This document shows positions 15,655 to 21,743 of a DNA stretch of 21,743 nucleotides, one piece after another (the first letter of the stretch is position 1; every line of letters starts with the position of its first letter). The notes beneath the pieces are model-generated. The model did no database searches, had not been told where the DNA came from, and saw nothing but the letters and a program-made list of their open reading frames with translations. This DNA is from Cloacimonetes bacterium UBA5284 (GTDB lineage: Bacteria; Cloacimonadota; Cloacimonadia; Cloacimonadales; Cloacimonadaceae), in the NCBI GenBank assembly GCA_002410505.1, contig DHSO01000047.1:48523-70265 (forward strand), given 5' to 3'. The position numbers and the translations under genes were made by a program.

Positions 15655-15872
15655 AAGACGATAAAGTACCATCTGAAGCTATGTCTTCAATGGATTCAAC
15701 AAAGTACGATGCGGAAGTGCTATCTTGCTATGCTGCATCACTTCTCAGAAAAAATAACCTTATTGATCAGGGGTTGATTCAAAAGAGGGGTTATGAACTC
15801 AAGTCGCCTGATCAGACATGCAAATTGGTAGATACCCTAACTGTAAATAGAAAACCCACCATAACTTTCTAG
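15651..15872 (+). CDS. Small unknown protein coupled to the SDH-type protease
   Basis: This 73-residue protein is not recognised. It starts at ATG 15651, overlapping the protease stop by 4 bases, with AAGGAG (15640-15645) inside the protease gene as a ribosome binding site, so translational coupling is likely. It has no signal peptide or membrane segment. The first half is acidic and Ser-rich with a helical stretch (YDAEVLSCYAASLLRKNNLIDQGLI); the second half is short and basic. The same A+T-rich composition and the shared terminator at 15916-15950 make it part of the protease cassette. It could be a substrate, adaptor or inhibitor of the protease, by position only. Confidence 0.7.
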   Translation: MKDDKVPSEAMSSMDSTKYDAEVLSCYAASLLRKNNLIDQGLIQKRGYELKSPDQTCKLVDTLTVNRKPTITF

Positions 15873-15915
15873 TGGCTTGTGTACTTCCCAAGTAATTGAG
15901 ATATTAATAATCATT

Positions 15916-15950
15916 AAAACCCTTATGGCTAACCACTATAAGGGTTTTTT
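15916..15950 (+). terminator. Intrinsic terminator of the protease cassette
   Basis: A perfect 11-bp stem (AAAACCCTTAT, 15916-15926; ATAAGGGTTTT, 15938-15948) with an 11-nt loop merges into a T tract ending at 15950. The stretch from 15951 to about 16250 holds no supported gene. Confidence 0.85.
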
Positions 15951-16255
15951 GATATTGCAAAACTGATGCTAATCCCAACTGCATCACCTGTTTATTATTA
16001 CTGATTGAAACCGATACATCTTTTGTTAAGTATTGATTCTCTACTGGCTTAGGGCATCTGATTTGCCCTGTTTGATAGCTCTGAAGAGACACCCCACAAA
16101 TTCCTCATGGGGAATGTTCGGATGCATTTCTCACGGCCCAAGCTCCACATTGAGACGCTCCATAGGATTGCTGCTGATAATCTTGCTCCAATGTGAGGGC
16201 GGAAACTCTTTCCCGGACTGTCCTCCGGCCTTGCTTAAAGATATATGATCTGATG

Positions 16256-16300
16256 CCCGCTTGAGCTATTTCGCTTGACAATAAGCCCAGCGGGTTTTTT
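16256..16300 (+). terminator. Terminator-like inverted repeat overlapping a promoter
   Basis: CCCGCT (16256-16261) and AGCGGG (16289-16294) flank a long 27-nt loop and are followed by six T (16295-16300). The long loop makes it a weak terminator. The loop contains a TTGACA, and the T tract is part of the -10 region of the promoter below, so the two functions overlap. Confidence 0.4.
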
Positions 16301-16302
16301 AT
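16275..16302 (+). promoter_or_regulatory. Promoter for the leader RNA and antiporter operon
   Basis: A perfect TTGACA (16275-16280) is followed after 16 bp by TTTTAT (16297-16302). The -10 is imperfect, but the predicted start (about 16309) falls on the first base of the foldable leader described next, supporting it. Confidence 0.5.
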
Positions 16303-16308
16303 GCTTCA

Positions 16309-16430
16309 GAGAAGCGGAAGCTGCGGGCTATCATATTTTGCCACAAAATCTTAGGCTGCATGTGTGACTGGGGATCAAAGCCCCGTAAGCGCCAGATAAG
16401 CTGCTTTGGTCACACCCTCTCCGCTTCACC
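16309..16430 (+). ncRNA. Candidate structured leader RNA/riboswitch upstream of the antiporter
   Basis: The stretch between the promoter and the antiporter start folds as a closed multi-branch structure. P1 is an 8-bp perfect stem GAAGCGGA (16311-16318) with TCCGCTTC (16420-16427). P2 is ATTTTG/CAAAAT (16335-16349) with a 3-nt CCA loop, extended by GCTA pairing near 16352-16356. P3 is GTGTGAC (16362-16368) with GTCACAC (16409-16415), enclosing GGGG/CCCC (16370-16384) and a smaller AAGC/GCTT hairpin. It ends about 30 nt before the GTG start and includes no open frame. It does not show the conserved bases I know for TPP, SAM, cobalamin, lysine or M-box riboswitches. Ion-responsive regulation would suit the downstream genes but is inference. 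Confidence 0.5.
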
Positions 16431-16457
16431 GAAACAAGCAAGGAAAAAGAAAGTATA

Positions 16458-17696
16458 GTGAGAATACTGGAATTAATCGAATACTACTTTGCGCATCATG
16501 TAATCTTTAGTGCTGCGTTAATGCTGTTGGTGGGCTATTTTTTCGGGCAACTTGCCGAGCGCATAAAACTTCCCGCCATCACGGGCTACATCCTTGCAGG
16601 AGTAGTAATCGGCAGCAGTGGCCTGAGGCTGATCAGACCGGCAAATATGGAAATGCTGTATGTGGTATCGGAGCTAACCTTATCCTTCATTGCGGTCATC
16701 ATCGGGGGTGAATTCTCGTTTCACAAGCTTAGATTATATGGTAAAAACATCCTGATTCTCACCTTGGCACAGATGCTCCTCACCTTTGTCCTGGTATCTT
16801 TCGGATTGTGCTTAGCCGGTTTACCCGCTTACATCTCCTTTGTATTGGGTGCCATATCCGCTGCCACGGCTCCTGCTGCCACAGTGGTGATAGTGGAAAA
16901 GCTGAAGGCAAAAGGCAAATTTGTGGACTATCTCTATGGTATTGTGGCTCTGGATGACGCGGGCACAGTTATCCTGTTTTCAGTAGCCTTTGCCTTATCG
17001 GCGTCCATGATGGGACAGGTGGAGCTGGTCTTAAGCACGGCACTGTGGCATGCTTTCAGCGAGATTTTATATTCCATCTTCGTGGGAGCTATTGCAGGGC
17101 TGGCAATTCACTATACAACCATCAAGAAACGGAATCTGAACGAGATCAAGATCCTGGCGTTGGGCTTCATCTTCCTTAGCACCTCCATATCCATCAGTCT
17201 TGGGCTTTCCCCCTTGATAGCCAATATGACTTTGGGTATGGTCCTAGTAAATCTTTCCAGCAAGCATGTACGCATCCTGTTTACTTTTGAGCCGCTTACT
17301 TCGGTACTTTATGCCATTTTTTTCTCCATCGCGGGAGCGGAATTGCGCCTTGGTGTGTTTGCGGATTTTTCCATACTGCTGGCCGGATTCGCTTATATAG
17401 CTTTGCGTATGCTGGGAAAATATGGGGGCATCTTTATGGCTTCGTCGTGTCTGAAGATGGACAAGGGTATCCGCAACTACTTGGGGCTTAGCCTCTTTCC
17501 TCAGGCAGGGGTAGCCATCGGATTGGTGCTTTTTGTGCAAGCTTCGCCGGTGGTGCATAATGCCTCAGCTGCAGTGCAAGCTGACATCGCAAAGATGATA
17601 AATATCGTATTGATGTCTGTATTTTTCAATGAAATAGTGGGCCCGCCGCTATCGAAATTCGCCATTATGAAAAATTTGAAAGGGAGAGTATCATGA
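16458..17696 (+). CDS. Cation:proton antiporter (CPA/Kef-type)
   Basis: The 412-residue inner-membrane protein has about 11-12 hydrophobic segments, typical of the monovalent cation:proton antiporter superfamily (Na+/H+ exchanger fold). Segment 1-2 reads LMLLVGYFFGQLAERIKLPAI, then TGYILAGVVIGSSG, the usual CPA2 start. The unwound-helix region ISAATAPAATVVIVEKL (about 134-149) and the ion-site segment GIVALDDAGTVILFS with Asp166-Asp167 are present. It lacks the TrkA-N domain found at the C-terminus of Kef proteins; instead a separate EIIA-type protein follows. The start is GTG 16458 with AAGGAA about 11 nt upstream, a rather long spacing. The stop overlaps the next start (ATGA). Na+ or K+ specificity cannot be read from the sequence. 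Confidence 0.88.
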   Translation: MRILELIEYYFAHHVIFSAALMLLVGYFFGQLAERIKLPAITGYILAGVVIGSSGLRLIRPANMEMLYVVSELTLSFIAVIIGGEFSFHKLRLYGKNILILTLAQMLLTFVLVSFGLCLAGLPAYISFVLGAISAATAPAATVVIVEKLKAKGKFVDYLYGIVALDDAGTVILFSVAFALSASMMGQVELVLSTALWHAFSEILYSIFVGAIAGLAIHYTTIKKRNLNEIKILALGFIFLSTSISISLGLSPLIANMTLGMVLVNLSSKHVRILFTFEPLTSVLYAIFFSIAGAELRLGVFADFSILLAGFAYIALRMLGKYGGIFMASSCLKMDKGIRNYLGLSLFPQAGVAIGLVLFVQASPVVHNASAAVQADIAKMINIVLMSVFFNEIVGPPLSKFAIMKNLKGRVS

Positions 17697-18505
17697 ACTT
17701 GGCAGAAGCCATCAAATTGGAAAGCTGCAGCATAGATTTTCAAGCTATCGACAAAAAAGACGCTTTACGCAAGATTGCCGCTCTGTTCAAAAGAGTTCAT
17801 GGCTTCGAAGATATCGAGGAAAACAGCATCTTCCGGGGTTTGAAAGAGAGAGAAGATTTGGGCAGCACCGGCTTTGCACACGGGATAGCCATGCCTCATT
17901 GTCAATTGGCAAGCCTCAAAAAGTTTTACATCAGCATCGCCATCTGTCGGAAAGGCGTAATGTTCGATTCCATCGACGGCAAAAAAACCCGCATCTTCGT
18001 CTCCATCATCGGTCCTCAAGACTGCCGTAACGAGCATCTGCAGTATCTGGCAGCCTGCTCGCACGTCCTCAAGCAAACGGGAGTTATTGGCGATCTTTTA
18101 CAGGCAAATTCTCGCATTAATCTTTTTGAGGAATTCCTGAAGCATACCGATAATGGTTATGGCAAATTAAGCAGTAAAGGTCTGGATAAACTCTTGCTGC
18201 TGGTGGTTCAGGACGAGAGCATCCTACAGGATATCACTGAGGTTTTTGTAGAATACGGTATTCAGCAATCCATCATACTGAACGGTTCGCAAATGGAAAA
18301 TCTGATCTCCAAAGTTCCGCTATTTATGGGTTTCTTCAATTTCACCGGAGACAAAAATCCCAGCACCAAAATCGTGATGGCGAAGATTATGAAAGACCAT
18401 ATAAATGCCATCCTGAGAGGATTGGAAGACATTTTTGGAGATCTGGATTCTTTTTCCGGACTCAAATTGCTGGTGTTGGATATCTTCTTTGCCAAAGGCT
18501 TCTGA
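17693..18505 (+). CDS. PTS EIIA (fructose/nitrogen type) domain protein with extra C-terminal domain
   Basis: The 270-residue protein's first ~150 residues form an EIIA_2 (mannitol/fructose/Ntr) domain. SIFRGLKEREDLGSTGFAHGIAMPH has the family's active-site pattern with phospho-accepting His69. The C-terminal ~110 residues (LDKLLLLVVQDESILQDITE, FVEYGIQQSIILNGSQMENL) are predicted alternating strands and helices, reminiscent of ferredoxin-like or PII-like sensor domains; this is tentative. The start is ATG 17693 behind GGGAG (17682-17686), overlapping the antiporter stop, so the two are translationally coupled. No sugar permease is nearby, so a regulatory role on the antiporter is more likely than sugar uptake. 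It ends 140 bp from the convergent glgP, and no clear terminator is seen between them. Confidence 0.85.
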   Translation: MNLAEAIKLESCSIDFQAIDKKDALRKIAALFKRVHGFEDIEENSIFRGLKEREDLGSTGFAHGIAMPHCQLASLKKFYISIAICRKGVMFDSIDGKKTRIFVSIIGPQDCRNEHLQYLAACSHVLKQTGVIGDLLQANSRINLFEEFLKHTDNGYGKLSSKGLDKLLLLVVQDESILQDITEVFVEYGIQQSIILNGSQMENLISKVPLFMGFFNFTGDKNPSTKIVMAKIMKDHINAILRGLEDIFGDLDSFSGLKLLVLDIFFAKGF

Positions 18506-18644
18506 GAGCCGTGGGCTGATATCCCTGCAAACACTCAGGTTTAGAGAATCCGATCCAGAGCCGGGGCGCTAATCTCCATATTCGATCTTCCGCTCTTGGA
18601 CCTGCTGGTAGGGCGCGCGTAGTTACTCAATCTGCAAGGAAATA

Positions 18645-21092
18645 TTACACTCCCCAAATCTCTTTAGCGTATTGCTTTATCACATAATCGGAGGAAAAGA
18701 TACCCATATTCGCCACGTTAATGATGGACTTCTTGTTCCACAACGCCTCACTAGCGTATTCCTTTGATACCAAAGCCATTGAGTCCGCATAAGAGTGAAA
18801 ATCTGCCATCAGACAATAGCGATCACCATATTCCGTCAGCTCTTGCAGAATGGGTAGATACAATTCAGGCTGAGCGGGATTTAGGGCATTCGAGGCGATG
18901 AAATCGATAACTGCTTTCAGATCCTCATCCCGATTTAGGTAATCCATGGGATTGTAGGCGTGAGCACGAAGCTTTCGGATTCCCTCGGCGTCATTTCCGA
19001 AGATATAGATGTTATCCGCGCCCACGGCAGATTTGATCTCGATGTTTGCCCCATCCAGGGTGCCGACGGTTAGTGCACCGTTGAGAGCAAACTTCATGTT
19101 TCCGGTTCCGGAAGCCTCTGTTCCCGCTGTGGAAATCTGTTGCGAAATCTCGGCGGCGGGCATGATATGCTCTGCCAGGCTAACCCGGTAGTTTGGCAAA
19201 AACACTACTTTTAGCATATTCGCCATCTGCTTATCCGCGGCAATCCATGCTCCTATATCGTTGATAAACTTTATGATAAGCTTTGCCATGGCATATCCCG
19301 GAGCAGCTTTCCCGGCGAAGAGGAAAGTGTGGGGGATCTGCGGGAAGATCTGTTTATCGCGGATCTGCAAGCCCAGATGAATAATATGTAATGCATTGAG
19401 CAGCTGCCTTTTATACTCATGTATCCGCTTCACTTGAAAGTCAAAGATGGAATCCGGATTTAGCTGGAAATTGCCCTGATTTTGCATCAGTCTGGCAAAA
19501 TCCATTTTATTCTGTTGCTTTACCTTGATCCATTGCTGTACAAAGGTGGCATCATCGGCAAACTGCTGTAGAGCGCTCAATTTACTCAGATCCTGCTGCC
19601 ACTTCTCCCCGATGGCATCGCAGATGAGATCACTGAGCCCGGGATTTGCCAGAATCAGCCAACGGCGCGGTGTGATGCCATTGGTCTTGTTATTAAATTT
19701 TTCGGGGCTGATCTTGTAGAATCCGGCAAAGAGCTTGTGCTTCAAAAGATCAGTGTGCAGCGCGGAAACTCCATTCACACTATGTGATCCCACGATGGCG
19801 AGATTTGCCATTTTGATGGCCTTATGGGGAAACTCCTGAACTATGGATAGCTCTGGGATGTCATCACTCTGCAGACTAAGGGAATCCAAAAAGCGTCGGT
19901 TGATCTCGTATATGATCTGCAGATGGCGCGGGAGTACGGCTTGCAGCAGGTCCACGTTCCAGGTTTCCAGTGCTTCCGGCAGGATGGTGTGGTTTGTATA
20001 AGCAAAGGTTTTGCAACAGATATCCCAAGCCTTTGTCCAGGGTATATCCTTTTCATCCACCAGGATGCGCATCAATTCCGGAATGGCAATGGCGGGATGG
20101 GTGTCGTTCAACTGAATGGCAACCTTCTGCGGCAATTTGCTGAAGCTGTCGTGGGTCTTCAGATAGCGACGCAGGATATCTTGTATGGTGGCGCAGACAA
20201 AGAAGTATTCTTGCTTTAGCCGCAGTTCCTTACCCTGCAAGGTATCGTCTTTGGGATACAGCACTTTGGAGATGATCTCACTATCGTTTTTGTCCGCGAC
20301 AGCGCTCACATAGTCGCCTTCGTTGAACATATTCAGGTTAAAGTCACGCGTAGCCTTGGCAGACCATAGTCGCAGGGTGTTTACCGCGCCGTTTTTGTAT
20401 CCGGGGATCATGTAGTCGAACGCCATCGCCATCACGTAGGATTCGTCTTCCCAAGTGATCTTCAATTTCCCACCTTTGCCGGGTGTCATCAGCACCCTGC
20501 CTCCATAGCGAACCGGATAAAGATGTTCGGGCTGGGGGATCTCCCACACTGTTCCGTAACGCAACCAGTTATCGGGAGATTCCACCTGATAACCATCCTT
20601 AATGTGCTGGCGGAAAATGCCGTATTCATAGCGGATACCGTAACCATAAGCCGGGATCTTCAGGGTGGAAAGTGAATCCAGAAAACAGGCGGCAAGACGC
20701 CCCAAACCGCCATTACCCAATCCCGCATCCCATTCTATCTCCGCTAGTTCACTCATATCGAAGCCCAGTTTTTTCAATGCCGCGGACGCTTCAGCTACGA
20801 TGTCCAGATTGATCAGCGCATTACTCAGCGCTCTGCCGATGAGAAATTCCAAGGACAGATAATACACTCTTTTGGCATCAACTGCATATTGTTCCTGTTG
20901 ATAGGCGAGCCAGTTATCGGTAAGATAATCGCGGATAGTGAGAGCAAAAGCCACATAGCAATCGTATTCAGTGGCGGAATATTGGTCCTTGCCCAGATCG
21001 TATTTGAGGTTGTGAAGAAATCTGCCTACGATAGCTTCTACGGAAGTATCTGTGGAAGAAAACCGCCATTTGTCATTTGGTTTCAGCTTCAT
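18645..21092 (-). CDS. glgP: Glycogen/maltodextrin phosphorylase
   Basis: The 815-residue cytoplasmic GT35 enzyme releases glucose 1-phosphate from glycogen or maltodextrins using pyridoxal phosphate. Length is normal. Seen in order: RVYYLSLEFLIGRALSNALI (family N-terminal signature), AELAEIEWDAGLGNGGLGRLAACFLDS, TKGNGI-type FNNKTNGITPRRWL, FDFQVKRIHEYKRQLLN and the cofactor loop EASGTGNMKFALNGALTVGT, with the Schiff-base lysine at about residue 667. The start is ATG 21092, with AAGGAG (complement of 21098-21103) 5 nt upstream; an earlier ATG at 21173 would start within the promoter's transcribed leader without a ribosome binding site. The gene is alone, convergent with the EIIA gene, and has its own promoter. 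Confidence 0.97.
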   Translation of the reverse strand: MKLKPNDKWRFSSTDTSVEAIVGRFLHNLKYDLGKDQYSATEYDCYVAFALTIRDYLTDNWLAYQQEQYAVDAKRVYYLSLEFLIGRALSNALINLDIVAEASAALKKLGFDMSELAEIEWDAGLGNGGLGRLAACFLDSLSTLKIPAYGYGIRYEYGIFRQHIKDGYQVESPDNWLRYGTVWEIPQPEHLYPVRYGGRVLMTPGKGGKLKITWEDESYVMAMAFDYMIPGYKNGAVNTLRLWSAKATRDFNLNMFNEGDYVSAVADKNDSEIISKVLYPKDDTLQGKELRLKQEYFFVCATIQDILRRYLKTHDSFSKLPQKVAIQLNDTHPAIAIPELMRILVDEKDIPWTKAWDICCKTFAYTNHTILPEALETWNVDLLQAVLPRHLQIIYEINRRFLDSLSLQSDDIPELSIVQEFPHKAIKMANLAIVGSHSVNGVSALHTDLLKHKLFAGFYKISPEKFNNKTNGITPRRWLILANPGLSDLICDAIGEKWQQDLSKLSALQQFADDATFVQQWIKVKQQNKMDFARLMQNQGNFQLNPDSIFDFQVKRIHEYKRQLLNALHIIHLGLQIRDKQIFPQIPHTFLFAGKAAPGYAMAKLIIKFINDIGAWIAADKQMANMLKVVFLPNYRVSLAEHIMPAAEISQQISTAGTEASGTGNMKFALNGALTVGTLDGANIEIKSAVGADNIYIFGNDAEGIRKLRAHAYNPMDYLNRDEDLKAVIDFIASNALNPAQPELYLPILQELTEYGDRYCLMADFHSYADSMALVSKEYASEALWNKKSIINVANMGIFSSDYVIKQYAKEIWGV

Positions 21093-21161
21093 AGGAACTC
21101 CTTTTCTGCGGAGTTTGTACTGCAGATAAACAAGATTAGCCGCAGAAGAAAGCATACTTAC

Positions 21162-21189
21162 AATATACTGCAATAGTTACTTAGGTCAA
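21162..21189 (-). promoter_or_regulatory. glgP promoter
   Basis: On the minus strand TTGACC (complement of 21184-21189) and TATATT (complement of 21162-21167) are 16 bp apart. The leader to ATG 21092 would be about 60-65 nt. Confidence 0.65.
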
Positions 21190-21331
21190 GGGATATCTTG
21201 GCTCTGTCATACGAAAGCTCTGCATCGAAGAGAAACCTTTCCGGAGGGATTATATTGAGCTTTGATTGAACCTGATTTATACAGTAGCCCTACCGCCCAA
21301 ACATTGAAGAGTTGAGATAGAATGGAGCTGG

Positions 21332-21367
21332 AAGGTTGAGAAGGTTGAGAAGGTTGAGAGGGTTGAA
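21332..21367 (+). repeat. Four 9-bp tandem repeats
   Basis: AAGGTTGAG occurs three times exactly (21332, 21341, 21350) and once with changes (AGGGTTGAA, 21359). The array directly precedes the repeat copy at 21373-21399 and produces the repetitive tail of the transposase remnant. Confidence 0.85.
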
Positions 21368-21372
21368 AGATG

Positions 21373-21399
21373 AAAATCCGGTAAAATCAGGAAAGACCA
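21373..21399 (+). repeat. Solo copy of the palindromic element's arm sequence
   Basis: AAAATCCGG (21373-21381) and ATCAGGAAAGACCA (21386-21399) match the left arm of the nested palindrome (332-340 and 347-360) in order and orientation, with a shorter spacer. A partial form (AAAGGAAAGACCAAAGATCA) also occurs near 289-308. The junction with the transposase remnant lies at its right edge. Confidence 0.7.
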
Positions 21400-21743
21400 C
21401 CATGCCTTCTTACGTGAATTCAATGTCAGTTTGTAGCGGTTCACTATCTGGTAAAAGCTATCTCTGCCAATGACGATACCTCTCGCTGCCAGTTCTTTGC
21501 GTACCTGAGTACCGTATAGACCAGGTCTTTCATCAAGCATTGAGATTACCTGATCTCGAACTCGATCCTTGCGAAGAAGCTTTTCTTCATCACAATGCAG
21601 GTAAGTCTTGTATAGATTCTGACGCGACATCATATTGGCCTCTGAAAATAAGCTTTTATTTAAAGTCTTCCCGTTCTTTTTAGCCTTTTTCTCCGAGATG
21701 ATGAGAGCTTTTCTAACAGTTTTTTTTAGTCTCTTCATCTGCC

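Larger units (their letters stand above)
21277..21738 (-). pseudogene. 5' remnant of an IS3-like transposase gene running into repeats
   Basis: The 153-residue reading has a basic start (MKRLKKTVRKALIISEKKAKK), SEANMMSRQNLYKTY (like the ISRQAYYK of IS3-type OrfB), and then VRDQVISMLDERPGLYGTQVRKELAARGIVIGRDSFYQIVNRYKLTLNSRKKAW. The latter follows the HTH_21 pattern just before the catalytic core of IS3 transposases (compare R..GTRKL...L...GI.IGRD.LF...R...L...RR). The DDE catalytic domain is absent. From about 21399 leftward the frame reads through a repeat copy (ATCAGGAAAGACCA, 21386-21399) and then 9-bp tandem repeats, giving a meaningless Thr/Ser-rich tail. The start may lie beyond the window end, since only 5 bases precede ATG 21738. 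No functional transposase is expected. Confidence 0.6.

Noticed and set aside
15904..16248. Short open frames on both strands after the protease cassette
   Set aside because: The minus-strand one includes the terminator stem; neither has a ribosome binding site or a convincing family.

Overview
This looks like a stretch of a bacterial chromosome with moderate G+C. The best guess is a Cloacimonadota-like (Candidatus Cloacimonas/WWE1) or similar FCB-type lineage. That guess rests on a secreted protein ending in a Bacteroidetes/FCB-style C-terminal sorting or FlgD-like domain, frequent TTG starts, the merged rpsU-cvpA-mutS2-dnaG-rpoD order, and intergenic repeats rich in AAATCCG. No rRNA gene is present to settle it.

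Layout. Positions 1-785 are a gene-free, structure-rich stretch: a run of small hairpins (115-226), then a large nested palindromic element (about 334-533) whose core is a perfect 25-bp inverted repeat. Positions 802-7478 (+) hold a housekeeping cluster: rpsU, a strong intrinsic terminator/attenuator, then cvpA, mutS2, dnaG and rpoD, tightly packed or overlapping. It combines the classic macromolecular-synthesis operon with the cvpA-mutS2 pair. Positions 7536-7720 (-) are a frameshifted, truncated remnant of a prolyl oligopeptidase gene. Positions 7788-10649 (-) encode a large secreted protein with its own consensus promoter. Upstream of it lie four 22-bp-phased direct repeats (10779-10884). 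Positions 11015-12893 (-) hold an ABC-F ATPase gene and, directly after it, the 3' half of a VOC/glyoxalase-like gene.

Positions 13466-14278 (+) are a lipoprotein gene broken by two frameshifts, one in an 8-T run. Positions 14691-15950 form an A+T-rich cassette with its own promoter and terminator: a Clp/SppA-fold SDH-type serine protease and a small unknown partner. Positions 16256-18505 hold a promoter, a foldable leader RNA of about 120 nt, a CPA-type cation/proton antiporter and a PTS EIIA-domain protein translationally coupled to it. Positions 18645-21092 (-) encode glycogen phosphorylase. The right edge carries the 5' part of an IS3-like transposase gene that runs into a copy of the arm sequence of the left-hand palindromic element.

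How the genes work together. The left third is the core DNA replication, transcription and translation toolkit. The rest is accessory or stress-related: ribosome-associated ABC-F, ion homeostasis with a phosphotransfer-type regulator, glycogen breakdown and a membrane- or defence-type protease. It is interspersed with at least four decaying genes (prolyl oligopeptidase, VOC, lipoprotein, transposase) and several repeat families, so the intergenic regions are actively remodelled. The most novel-looking items are the concentric palindrome at 334-533, the leader RNA at 16309-16430, the phased repeats at 10779-10884 and the protease cassette.
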